DNA of 64,000 nucleotides from Rahnella aquatilis CIP 78.65 = ATCC 33071 (GTDB lineage: Bacteria; Pseudomonadota; Gammaproteobacteria; Enterobacterales; Enterobacteriaceae). A program made the position numbers and the translations under genes. The stretch covers positions 620,001-684,000 of the forward strand of contig NC_016818.1 of assembly GCF_000241955.1 (NCBI RefSeq). Direction: 5' to 3'. Below, piece by piece: positions 31,065-39,824 of this stretch (position 1 is the first letter of the stretch; every line of letters starts with the position of its first letter). Under the pieces are notes generated by a model, which worked only from the letters and a program-made list of their open reading frames with translations, was not told where the DNA came from and made no database searches.

Positions 31065-32021
31065 TTATATTGACTGGAGATAATTCACTAAAGGGGCTAT
31101 GGCATCGACCATATCCGGGAATATATTAGCAGATGAAGAGAGAGGATTATGAGGTTCTTTTAATAGTTGTAGAACAGCCTGGCGGATCTCATTTTCATTT
31201 CTGGGATCAACCTGAGTGCAATACGGACCAAGCATTTCCTCCGTCCATTCTGAACGAGAAAGTAATAGTCTGGAGCCCATTGCTGCTGCCTCTATGGCTG
31301 ATGTACCGGGAAAATCGAAAGGAAGTTCTACTACCATTTGGCTATGGCTTAATGCAGATAAATGTTGTTCAGAACCGAAAGGTATTGTAGATATAAATTT
31401 TATATTAGGACCTGCCAGTCGCTTACATTCATCTGCGTACTTTTTATCGCGAATGCCTCCTGAAATGACCAAATCCAAATCGAGATCATTAAAAGCCCGG
31501 ACAGCCGCCAGTTGGTTTTTTTGCGGTTCAATGATACCTGTCCATATAGCATATGATTTCAGTCCATAAGACTCTCTAAAAACATCAGTGATATTCTTGC
31601 GAAGGAATTTTGGCGAAATAAGCGGGGAGATGTGTATTACATCTTTATTTTCAATATTAAGATAGTGACTAAAATGTCTTTCTTCTGCCTGAGAGCGGAA
31701 GACGACAGCATCAAAGGACTTAAGAAAAGCTGCCAGATGTACCGAATTATCTTCTGATGGCGGTTCAACAAACCAAAGATTAGGCCAAAGAATTACTGGA
31801 ATATCAACATTAGAAATAGCCCCAATGATATGTTCGCTCCCACCATTCATCGATAAATGAATTACAGCATCGTAATTCGACAAAGGTCTGGAAGTAGGGC
31901 CATAAATTTCAGAAATAATACCTGAGGAATTTAAAGCTTCGTTCAAGAGAAGGATCTCTCTTTCACCGCCTCCCTGATAGAGGAAGGCTTCTGGATATGT
32001 TGTTAACAATACTCTTTTCAT
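31065..32021 (-). CDS. putative glycosyltransferase family 4 (short)
   Basis: A 318-residue GT4-like protein with a YQGGGEREILLLNEAL loop, IWTGIIEPQKNQLAAVRAF donor segment and, at the E-x7-E position, DFPGTSAIE, where aspartate replaces the first glutamate. It is related to 28910-29908. Its ATG overlaps the stop of the histidine phosphatase gene by one base (TAATG). Activity is likely but the substitution deserves note. Confidence 0.75.
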   Translation of the reverse strand: MKRVLLTTYPEAFLYQGGGEREILLLNEALNSSGIISEIYGPTSRPLSNYDAVIHLSMNGGSEHIIGAISNVDIPVILWPNLWFVEPPSEDNSVHLAAFLKSFDAVVFRSQAEERHFSHYLNIENKDVIHISPLISPKFLRKNITDVFRESYGLKSYAIWTGIIEPQKNQLAAVRAFNDLDLDLVISGGIRDKKYADECKRLAGPNIKFISTIPFGSEQHLSALSHSQMVVELPFDFPGTSAIEAAAMGSRLLLSRSEWTEEMLGPYCTQVDPRNENEIRQAVLQLLKEPHNPLSSSANIFPDMVDAIAPLVNYLQSI

Positions 32022-32620
32022 TAAAAGATCTCCACCGGATGGAGTGGAAAGAATTGATAGCGAATTTGTCGATCTTCATTAATCGTGATTCTTATGTATT
32101 CACAGTTACCGATGGTGAATGTTGGATAATGATCGATCTGCAGTTTGAGCAATCGATGCAATATCCCACATACCGTCCCTTCGTGGCCCGCAATAAGTAT
32201 GGTGTCGGAAGAATTCCACTCAATGAATCTTTTTTCGAACCAGTTTCCTACCCTTAACAACATATCATTAAGGCATTCACCTTCAGGGTATTTAAAATCT
32301 GGATCAAGCCCTTGATAACGATAACGTGGTTCCGTTTCCCACAGTTCATCTACCGTAATGTGACTCACCAAACCAGTATTCAGTTCGACCAGTTCTTCTT
32401 CAATAATAGCATTTGATGAACACGTTAGGTTTGCAATTGTTTCCCGCGCACGCGAAAGGGGGGAAGTATAAACATGTGTAAAAGGTATATTATTAAGAGT
32501 CTGACATACCTGATATGCCTGCGCTTTTCCCTTTTCAGAAAGAGGATAATCAGCAGCACCACATACAATGCGTTTTTCATTGGATGTACTTGCGCCGTGT
32601 CGCAGAAGATATATTTCCAT
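32021..32620 (-). CDS. histidine phosphatase superfamily protein inside the glycan operon
   Basis: A 199-residue member of the phosphoglycerate-mutase-like clan 1. The catalytic MEIYLLRHGAST carries the phospho-accepting histidine (residue 8). SPLSRARETI holds the second arginine, and IAGHEGTVCG the second catalytic histidine, so the protein looks active. It could dephosphorylate a sugar phosphate or a phosphorylated polymer end. ATG 32620 follows the upstream stop by one base; ATG 32632 is the alternative. Translational coupling to glycosyltransferases on both sides argues for a role in the same pathway. Substrate unknown. Confidence 0.8.
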   Translation of the reverse strand: MEIYLLRHGASTSNEKRIVCGAADYPLSEKGKAQAYQVCQTLNNIPFTHVYTSPLSRARETIANLTCSSNAIIEEELVELNTGLVSHITVDELWETEPRYRYQGLDPDFKYPEGECLNDMLLRVGNWFEKRFIEWNSSDTILIAGHEGTVCGILHRLLKLQIDHYPTFTIGNCEYIRITINEDRQIRYQFFPLHPVEIF

Positions 32621-32621
32621 T

Positions 32622-33806
32622 TTAGAATCCATAGGTATCGAAAATGCCGACTTCGCGCGTGAGTTCGCGATCATTCATATCACTCGAGAAAGAAAAATTA
32701 CGACCAATCAGGTCGACACGTTCTTTCATCATGCTTGCAATACTTTGTTTTGAAAAATGTTCAGCCAATCTGTCTCTTGCCCGGTTTGCGCGTATTATCC
32801 ATTTCGGATGTTCACTGACGAGCTCCCGAAATGCACTTATCGTATCATTCATATCTGGCTCAGCCCAGACGTCGGTACTTCTATATCTTAATCTTTCATG
32901 GCCTACTGTCCGCAGCTGGTAGCCTACCAGACGTGTATCATAGGCATCACAAAATTCCATATTCCCGGAGTATCCTGTCGTAATAACGGGTATTCCTCTC
33001 GCCATAGCATCAGAAATAGTTAGCCCAAATCCTTCTGCACGGTGAAGTGATACATAAGCATCAGCACGGCCATATAGCTCATGAACTACGCTATCTTCAA
33101 CATAACCTTCGATCACCTCGATGTTCGAGAATGATTTTCGGATAGAAGCCAGTTTTTCGGAAAGAATTTTGTCATGTTCCAGATTACTGACTTTAACGAT
33201 AATACGCACTGCTGGATTGTTTCCATGTGCCTCAATAAATGCTCTGAGAGTAAACAGAGCATTTTTTCTTTCAGCATCACTATAAGTATTAAAAATAGTC
33301 AAAAAAGTGAAAGGGTCATTGCAAAGTCCCGCCTGACGAGATTGTATGCGAAGGCTTTTGGGTTGAGGATCAATCATCAAAGGGATTTTAATCACTGGTA
33401 TATCGGCAGATCTGGCAATTGTGGATTGGCAGAATGATGATGCGGTCCATATTTCGTCGAAAAACTCTAACTGACGTGCCCATTCGTCAGGAATTTTTTG
33501 CATTTCGCAAAACCAATAACCGATGTTATAAAATCCATCCAGCGCGCCTTCACTCAGATATGAGAAATAATGTGGGACCCACCTGGCGCTGAATTGAAAA
33601 ATATTGACTTTATATTGTAACTTTGACACAAGTGCGTCATCAATAACCGTATTACGGCCACTTTGTAAAGCTACAGGACGAGATAATACGAACGTTTCCA
33701 GAGGAAGTCTGGAAGCTTCAAGGCACTGAATATTTAAAGCTGCAGCCCGGCCAATCCCATCAGAAGTTTCTGAGGAGCCAAAAAAATTTACACCATTTCG
33801 ATTCAT
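32622..33806 (-). CDS. glycosyltransferase family 4
   Basis: A 394-residue GT4 protein with GIGRAAALNIQCLEA near the N terminus, a NTYSDAERKNALFTLRAF donor loop and EGFGLTISD as the E-x7-E/D motif. The YWFCEMQKIPDEWARQLEFFDEIW segment is typical of transferases in O-antigen loci. It overlaps its upstream neighbour by four bases (ATGA). A long C-terminal tail of about 25 residues extends beyond the GT fold. Sugar specificity is unknown. Confidence 0.84.
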   Translation of the reverse strand: MNRNGVNFFGSSETSDGIGRAAALNIQCLEASRLPLETFVLSRPVALQSGRNTVIDDALVSKLQYKVNIFQFSARWVPHYFSYLSEGALDGFYNIGYWFCEMQKIPDEWARQLEFFDEIWTASSFCQSTIARSADIPVIKIPLMIDPQPKSLRIQSRQAGLCNDPFTFLTIFNTYSDAERKNALFTLRAFIEAHGNNPAVRIIVKVSNLEHDKILSEKLASIRKSFSNIEVIEGYVEDSVVHELYGRADAYVSLHRAEGFGLTISDAMARGIPVITTGYSGNMEFCDAYDTRLVGYQLRTVGHERLRYRSTDVWAEPDMNDTISAFRELVSEHPKWIIRANRARDRLAEHFSKQSIASMMKERVDLIGRNFSFSSDMNDRELTREVGIFDTYGF

Positions 33807-35011
33807 AGTCGGATACCGTGCAGTGCTGAGACCATTTTGAGAGTACGTCCTTGCCAGGTATTGCTATTCACCAGAGCTCCAGCTTGTTCTTTGGAGAACT
33901 TTCCTCTATTTATCTGTATCGAAATAGCATTGATAAATTCCACCGTTCCTTCGGCAATTTCTATTGCCTCTAACTGAGATTCAGTAAACGCAATTCGTGT
34001 GCTAGTCACCGGAATACCTGCCGCCAAATATTCATAATACTTCATCGGAAACATTGAACGTGTATAGTCATTAATCAGGGAAGGTAATAAGCCAACCTGT
34101 ATTCCCCTGAGATAGTCAGGGAGAACCTGATATGCACGATAGCCTAAAAAATGTACATTAGGAAGTTCCGCTAATTCTGTAATCAAAGGACTTTTTTGTC
34201 CTTCCCGCTCAGCACCAATGAAAACCCACTGCCAGTCAGGTCTCATTCGTGCAGATTCCAGCAATAACCGGAAGTCGATTTTAAAATCTGATAAAACGCC
34301 GTGATAACCTAATCTTGGTTCTGGAATACACGCTAGATCATCCGGTAAATCCTTTTTATCTAATGCTTTCCCAAAGTGTTCAGCGTCAACTACATTGGGA
34401 AGAAAATGGGTGTTGTTATTAAACTGGCTGCATCGCTCAGCAAGCGCAGGTGCGGTAGCAAACACAACATCGGCCTGCTTAAGTAATCTTTCCTCCGCTT
34501 CACGAAAGGCGTTTGCATCCACGCCAGGCACCGCAGCAAGATCATCAACACAGTGGTACAACAATTGGCTGCCTTTGAGTGCCGCAAATATTTCCAGCAT
34601 AAAGGGGTGATAAGTCCAGACAAGCGGTGGGCTTTTCACTTTATGGGGCATATTGCGCCAGATAGTTACTTTTAATAACCAGCGGTTTAGCCAGCGAGTG
34701 AACGGATTTCGATAACCAGCCGGTATCAGAAGTGGCGAAAGTACGCGAATATTCGAAGCTCGTTTAGGTGCGCCGAAAATAAGTGAGCGTAACCCTTTTG
34801 TAAAACGCTCCCTCAGACGTTGCCAGTCGCGGCTACTTGAGGCACTTGGTGCACGCAGACCGACGCTCTCGACGTAGAGAACGTTTACACCAAGGTCTGC
34901 GAGTGCTTTGGCGCTGTGTTGTTTATTTGTCCAATAGGGTTCATCCCAATCCGCTGTAGCAAAAAGTATGCAGGATTCAGGAATAGATGAATGATTGACA
35001 TTCTCAGCCAC
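33803..35011 (-). CDS. glycosyltransferase (GT4-like)
   Basis: A 402-residue GT-B protein. FATADWDEPYWTNKQHSAKAL at the N terminus and the PMKYYEYLAAGIPVTSTRI segment near residue 325 resemble TuaH-type family 4 transferases that act late in polysaccharide assembly. GTG 35011 was chosen: it overlaps the wecB stop by eight bases (GTGGCTGA), whereas the longer form would run 74 bases into wecB. GC content is higher than in the transferases downstream. It may use UDP-ManNAc made by the adjacent WecB, but this is a guess. Confidence 0.78.
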   Translation of the reverse strand: MAENVNHSSIPESCILFATADWDEPYWTNKQHSAKALADLGVNVLYVESVGLRAPSASSSRDWQRLRERFTKGLRSLIFGAPKRASNIRVLSPLLIPAGYRNPFTRWLNRWLLKVTIWRNMPHKVKSPPLVWTYHPFMLEIFAALKGSQLLYHCVDDLAAVPGVDANAFREAEERLLKQADVVFATAPALAERCSQFNNNTHFLPNVVDAEHFGKALDKKDLPDDLACIPEPRLGYHGVLSDFKIDFRLLLESARMRPDWQWVFIGAEREGQKSPLITELAELPNVHFLGYRAYQVLPDYLRGIQVGLLPSLINDYTRSMFPMKYYEYLAAGIPVTSTRIAFTESQLEAIEIAEGTVEFINAISIQINRGKFSKEQAGALVNSNTWQGRTLKMVSALHGIRL

Positions 35012-36131
35012 AAAATGTCTCCACAGGCAATCCAAGCAATGCATCTGCGATACGTGTGGCTGCGTGCCCGTCACCATAAGGATTAGGTAACTGTTTCAAT
35101 TTATCTACTGCTTCAGGGTGAGTCAGCCAATAGTCAACGGCCTCCTCAATGCGTTCCGGCGATTGCCCTGCCAATGTAGCAAACCCCGCTTTGACACCTT
35201 CCATACGTTCAGTGTGCTCGCGCATCACCACGACGGGTGTTCCAAAGGTAGGTGCTTCTTCCTGGATACCGCCAGAGTCAGAAATAACAAGACGCGCATT
35301 TTTAATCAGATAAAGGCTGGTGTGGTAATCAACAGGATCCGTGAGTAACAAATTAGGTATCTGGCCGAGAATACGCCGTACCGGGACACTTACCGCAGGA
35401 TTAAGATGCACAGGGAATATCCAATGAAGATCGGGGTGACGCTGGCATAAGCGCGCGATCATATGGCAGATATTCTCCATAATATCGCCGAAATTTTCAC
35501 GCCTATGGCAGGTCAGCAGCACATAAGGTGCAGCAGAGGTCCAGTCGTCGAGTTCAGACGAAAGCGTTTCTGGTTTTCCTTCTGCCCATGATTCGCTTGC
35601 CTGATAAATGGCATCTACGACAGTATTCCCCGTCACAACAATGGCATCGGCCGGAACGTTTTCGATACGCAAAGCAGCTTGAGCTGCATTCGTCGGCGCA
35701 CAATGAAGTGTGGTAATTCTTCCCAGCAAGCTGCGGTTTGCCTCTTCAGGGAAAGGACTTGCCAGATCGCCGGTTCGCAGGCCTGCTTCGACATGGGCCA
35801 CCCTAATGCCCTGATGAAATGCAGCGAGCCCGGCGCAGAAAGCCGTTGTAGTATCTCCCTGGACAACAACCCAATCAGGTTTCTCTTGTTCAAACACTTC
35901 ATCAAAGGCACTGAGTTGACGTGAAGCCAGGATGTTCAGAGAGCGACCAGGGCTCATGGTATCAAGTTGAATATCCGGTACCAGTGAAAACGCGCCCAGA
36001 GCCTGAGCGAGCATTTCACGATGCTGACCACTGGCACAAATGCGCACTTCAGCACGTCCACGTAGGGCTAAAATAATCGGGGCGAGTTTGATGACTTCAG
36101 GTCGGGTTCCTAAGGCAATGAGAATTTTCAT
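35004..36131 (-). CDS. wecB: UDP-N-acetylglucosamine 2-epimerase (non-hydrolysing)
   Basis: Interconverts UDP-GlcNAc and UDP-ManNAc. The 375 residues show LGTRPEVIKLAP at the N terminus, GDTTTAFCAGL, HVEAGLRTGDLASPFPEEANR and the UDP-binding SDSGGIQEEAPTFGTPVVVMR near residue 290. It overlaps both neighbours. The usual genomic wecB sits in the enterobacterial common antigen locus, so this is probably an additional copy that supplies UDP-ManNAc to this glycan. No UDP-ManNAc dehydrogenase (wecC) is next to it. Confidence 0.93.
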   Translation of the reverse strand: MKILIALGTRPEVIKLAPIILALRGRAEVRICASGQHREMLAQALGAFSLVPDIQLDTMSPGRSLNILASRQLSAFDEVFEQEKPDWVVVQGDTTTAFCAGLAAFHQGIRVAHVEAGLRTGDLASPFPEEANRSLLGRITTLHCAPTNAAQAALRIENVPADAIVVTGNTVVDAIYQASESWAEGKPETLSSELDDWTSAAPYVLLTCHRRENFGDIMENICHMIARLCQRHPDLHWIFPVHLNPAVSVPVRRILGQIPNLLLTDPVDYHTSLYLIKNARLVISDSGGIQEEAPTFGTPVVVMREHTERMEGVKAGFATLAGQSPERIEEAVDYWLTHPEAVDKLKQLPNPYGDGHAATRIADALLGLPVETFCG

Positions 36132-37690
36132 GACAACACGGCTCCATCAGTAATTTCGTAAAGTAAACCACGGAACTCTGCAGCAAATCTGAGACCGTTG
36201 CATGTGACTGGAACGCTTGCGATTTGATGCCGGCTACTGAAGGTGAACTGAATGGCAGCGCGAGCACGCAGAAAATCGAGCGTCTGGCATTCATCTAAAA
36301 ATAGAGGCTGTGCAGACTGCTCACGCATGTACTTAATAAAATTCAGGTGTGCCGTGACACGAGTTTTCTCATCGGACCAACCATACTGATATCGTTCAGA
36401 GAATGGATGATCAAGGTAGCCAAACAGAGTCCTTGTTTCCACTGCACGATCAAAAGCCTGTTTAAAGATCGTCAGTGGGTCTCCGTCGGTTAGCATGCAG
36501 TCACCATGCAACATGCTTTGCTGGGAATGGCCCACAAAGCCTGCTGGTAAATGTGCTAACTCCCCACCACGTGCGATTAAAAACTCAGGATCATTACGGA
36601 TAATACCGCCAATACAACCGAGATAACCGGCGTCACAAAGTGCAGCAAGTGCATATTCAGGTGACTGATGGAAAGGGGATACTGCATACTTAACGTTGAT
36701 CCCGGTCGCATTCTCAATCTTCGCTCGTGATTCGACGCCTTCCCAATGCGCGGCTTCATAACTCCCACCCCAATTAGGAGCATGGGTTGCGGTGTGGGAC
36801 AGAACCGCGCCTCCTGTTTCGATAAATGTCTTTAGAAACTTTTCATGTTTCTCGTTTGGCAGGATGTTTGTATGCAGCGCTAAAGATAACGGAACGTCAG
36901 CCTGCTGATAGGCTTCCCAAAGTTGCTGCACAGAAGCAATATCTTCATCGCAATCTAGCCGCATTGTAATTGCAGCATCGTAACCAAAGGGAATTTCACT
37001 CAGCACGGGTAGACATGGCAGCACGTCATGACGCCAGTTGCTGATAAATGCTTCAATAAGTCGCCATTCATAGGAATCTATAAGCCCGACTTCGCGATTC
37101 ACCCAGAGCACACTTGTTTTCGGTTCTTCAAACAGTGCTGAATAGCTGGTAATGACGTGTTCCCTGGTCTGTATACGCGCGAGTTCCGCGCTTTCCGGCG
37201 CATGACAAGCGCTGGCTATACTCCAGATACTCCCCTCAGCGCGTACGGCACCGAATCCGAGGTTATTCCATTCATCGGTAAAATCGAATCTCTCTAAAGC
37301 CCGGTCCCAGTCGCTTGTTTTAAGGGCGAGGGCAGAATGTGAATAATGGATCGATGCCTTACTTTCTGCGAATTGCCCACTCAATGCAGCGGGACTTCTG
37401 GCCCAGTCATCGGTAGGTTCTGGCCAAGCGGCTGGGACGATTTTAAAATGATTTAGAAGATTATCAGGGAGTCTTCCAAAAAGGATCAGTTTGCGCGCTC
37501 CTTCCGATAACCATACAAGCAGTTTTTCGCCTAAATATTCATCGGGGTTGATCGCTAAAATAAAATCATTCTTGGCTATATCCCCGGATGCGATTCTTGA
37601 TGCCCCTGACGTAGTGACTGAGCGACGCATTGCTGTCAGCACCAGTTCGCCTGTTTTTCGATCTTCCCAGCTATATAGAATGCCTATCAT
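36128..37690 (-). CDS. NodB-type polysaccharide deacetylase-like protein
   Basis: A 520-residue protein. The C-terminal half carries carbohydrate-esterase-4 motifs: D246 and D248 in MRLDCDED and HTATH (residues 299-303), which bind metal in NodB-type deacetylases. The N-terminal 230 residues have no recognised domain. There is no signal peptide, so it would act in the cytoplasm on a nucleotide- or lipid-linked glycan, for example on a GlcNAc or ManNAc residue. It overlaps the upstream and downstream genes by four bases each. Deacetylation is inferred from motif residues. Confidence 0.72.
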   Translation of the reverse strand: MIGILYSWEDRKTGELVLTAMRRSVTTSGASRIASGDIAKNDFILAINPDEYLGEKLLVWLSEGARKLILFGRLPDNLLNHFKIVPAAWPEPTDDWARSPAALSGQFAESKASIHYSHSALALKTSDWDRALERFDFTDEWNNLGFGAVRAEGSIWSIASACHAPESAELARIQTREHVITSYSALFEEPKTSVLWVNREVGLIDSYEWRLIEAFISNWRHDVLPCLPVLSEIPFGYDAAITMRLDCDEDIASVQQLWEAYQQADVPLSLALHTNILPNEKHEKFLKTFIETGGAVLSHTATHAPNWGGSYEAAHWEGVESRAKIENATGINVKYAVSPFHQSPEYALAALCDAGYLGCIGGIIRNDPEFLIARGGELAHLPAGFVGHSQQSMLHGDCMLTDGDPLTIFKQAFDRAVETRTLFGYLDHPFSERYQYGWSDEKTRVTAHLNFIKYMREQSAQPLFLDECQTLDFLRARAAIQFTFSSRHQIASVPVTCNGLRFAAEFRGLLYEITDGAVLS

Positions 37691-39081
37691 GCAGTCACCA
37701 CATGTCGAAATTTGGCCCGATGGCCGACACGGATTAAGTCATCATGCCCAACGAATTCAACTTTCATTGCGTTAGGCCAGTAACTTTCAATTTTTGAAAC
37801 GATTTCTGCTTTGTCTGCATAGGATTCCGGGACGATACGCATAACAGGTATTTCACCACGCATGTCGATTTGGAATTCCTGAATACAACCAACCCGATAA
37901 TCGAGCATGTCCTGAATCGTATGGGTTGGGTACGCAACGCCATCTAAATGGACAATGTCATGAATACGGCCAGTGATTTCCGTAAGATAGAAACCATCGT
38001 CGCGTTGTTCGACATGTGCCAGATCACCGGTAGTATAACGAATGAGCGGCATCAGGCGATTATGAAAGCCCGTGAAGACCAGTTGATGTTCGCCTGAATC
38101 GGTGATGTGTCCTTCTGGCCAGCCTTCTGAGTCAAGGACTTGTAATCCTTTATCATGTCCCTGAAGTTCATAAGCCATCACGCCCAACTCGGCTAATCCG
38201 TAGCGGTCAACAATTCTGGCTCCGAGTACACGCGAAATGGTTTCACGCATATAGGGTTCTAATAATTCCCCACTGGATTCAAAGACTTCAAAGCTTTTAG
38301 CGCTACCATATTGGCGTTCTATGTAACAGGCTAATGCATAGATAGTGGAGGGATGAGCATGAACCATGTAAGGTTTGCGTCGTTTGAGAATTTCCCAAAT
38401 TTCGGCCAGACCGGCATCATCTAAGCGGTCAAAGAAAATATTGCTTCGGTTCATCGCAAAGCATTTAAAATCCTCAAGCGTAGGCCAGCCAGGATCGACC
38501 ATGTCCGGAAAACGACATGCAAAATGCAGTTCTGAACGCCATTTACGGTTCCCCGCTGATTCACGGGCAAAAAGAGTAACAGCAGCGGACCAGTCTGCTG
38601 CAGGTTGATCGTAGGCAATATGGCAAGATAAGCCCGTTGATCCCCCTGTTTTACACATATGATGGCGAATATCATTCAGGGGACGCGCGTAAAGGCGCTC
38701 CCCTTGCTCGCGAATGATGTCTTTCGTCAGCAAGGGAAGATCCTGCAAGTAACGTATGTCTTGTTTTACCGAATCAGGGTTAAAACCGAGAGAGGCAAAA
38801 AGGTCGCGGTAGTAGGGTACTTCGCTTCTTGCGAAATGCAGAGTTTCCACTAACGCTTCCTGAGCCTGAACTAAGCGCTGGGAAAAAGGTTGGCTGTAAT
38901 GACGGCGCAATGCCTGAACTTTTTCTCTGACTTGCCGTTTTTCATGTCGCTCAGCAAGGGGATAGGCAATGTGTGCACTGACTAAACCTTTGATTAAGCT
39001 GAACGGCTGTACGGAAAATAGCCGCTCAGAGGCGAGAAGCAACGGATGCTGAGAAGAAATTTTTATCTCAGATAGTTTCAA
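37687..39081 (-). CDS. PaaK/CapK-like adenylate-forming enzyme
   Basis: A 464-residue relative of phenylacetate-CoA ligase, common in polysaccharide loci as CapK-like proteins. The AMP-binding P-loop TGGSTGLS (near residue 145), ESSGELL, DRYGLAELG and RYTTGDLAHVEQRDDG segments fit the ANL superfamily. It may activate an acyl or amino acid group for decorating the glycan. The start is uncertain. TTG 39081 after a GGGGGG run overlaps wzt by 14 bases and is preferred; TTG 39141 would overlap by 74 bases. No ATG lies near. Confidence 0.75.
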   Translation of the reverse strand: MKLSEIKISSQHPLLLASERLFSVQPFSLIKGLVSAHIAYPLAERHEKRQVREKVQALRRHYSQPFSQRLVQAQEALVETLHFARSEVPYYRDLFASLGFNPDSVKQDIRYLQDLPLLTKDIIREQGERLYARPLNDIRHHMCKTGGSTGLSCHIAYDQPAADWSAAVTLFARESAGNRKWRSELHFACRFPDMVDPGWPTLEDFKCFAMNRSNIFFDRLDDAGLAEIWEILKRRKPYMVHAHPSTIYALACYIERQYGSAKSFEVFESSGELLEPYMRETISRVLGARIVDRYGLAELGVMAYELQGHDKGLQVLDSEGWPEGHITDSGEHQLVFTGFHNRLMPLIRYTTGDLAHVEQRDDGFYLTEITGRIHDIVHLDGVAYPTHTIQDMLDYRVGCIQEFQIDMRGEIPVMRIVPESYADKAEIVSKIESYWPNAMKVEFVGHDDLIRVGHRAKFRHVVTA

Positions 39082-39820
39082 TTTTCCCCCCGGTAACGTC
39101 GGTATTGATCCTTTCGTCACTGACGATGAGTCCGTGTTCAAGGTGCATTTTTCGATTACAGACGCGTGAGATAAGCTCTGGGGAATGGGAAGCTAACACT
39201 AAAATAGAGGCGTTACTGACCAGAGAGTCCAGACGGACTGCTGCTTTAGCACTGAACTCGGCATCGCCTACGCTAAGCCACTCATCCATAATGAGAATTT
39301 CTGCATTGACGCTTGTGGATATAGCGAAGGCCAGACGTAATTGCATCCCGCTTGAATAAGTACGCACAGGAAGATTGAGATAATCGCCTAAGCCTGTGAA
39401 ATCAGCGATTTCGTCAATTTTACTGCGGATATGAGCAGGTTTAAGTCCATCAGTGATCCCGCGCAAATAGATATTTTCAAAACCCGAAGCATCCGGATCA
39501 ATACCGGTGGAAACATCGAGTAATGAGGCAATACGCCCGTGCATCGACAGTTTCCCATATACAGGGGCGTAGACACCTGATAATACGCGAAGCAGTGTTG
39601 TTTTGCCTGAGCCATTATGACCCGTTAAGCCGACCCGATCGCCTTCGCGTATGTCAAAATCGATCTCATTAAGTGCACGTACTACAGGGTGCTGACCGAC
39701 ATTCACACCAATGCGCCCACCGGTCGTGAGATGCATAACGGTATTTTTAAGTGAACGGTGTGAATTATCAAAAATCGGAAACTCAACACAGAGTTTTTCG
39801 GCACGAATATATGTTTGCAT
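39068..39820 (-). CDS. wzt: polysaccharide export ABC transporter ATPase Wzt (short form)
   Basis: ATPase that drives export of finished polymer through Wzm. The 250 residues contain Walker A GHNGSGKTT (67-75), signature YSSGMQLRLAFA and Walker B ILIMDEWL. The protein ends right after the ATPase domain, so the carbohydrate-binding C-terminal domain found in Wzt of E. coli O8/O9a is missing. Such short forms (Klebsiella O2a type, A-band-like) do not read a chain-end cap. It lies four bases after wzm. Confidence 0.93.
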   Translation of the reverse strand: MQTYIRAEKLCVEFPIFDNSHRSLKNTVMHLTTGGRIGVNVGQHPVVRALNEIDFDIREGDRVGLTGHNGSGKTTLLRVLSGVYAPVYGKLSMHGRIASLLDVSTGIDPDASGFENIYLRGITDGLKPAHIRSKIDEIADFTGLGDYLNLPVRTYSSGMQLRLAFAISTSVNAEILIMDEWLSVGDAEFSAKAAVRLDSLVSNASILVLASHSPELISRVCNRKMHLEHGLIVSDERINTDVTGGKIETI

Positions 39821-39824
39821 AATA

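Noticed and set aside
39082..39141. Longer start (TTG 39141) for the PaaK-like gene
   Set aside because: It would overlap wzt by 74 bases and has no ribosome-binding site; TTG 39081 after a G-run is more plausible, although still uncertain.
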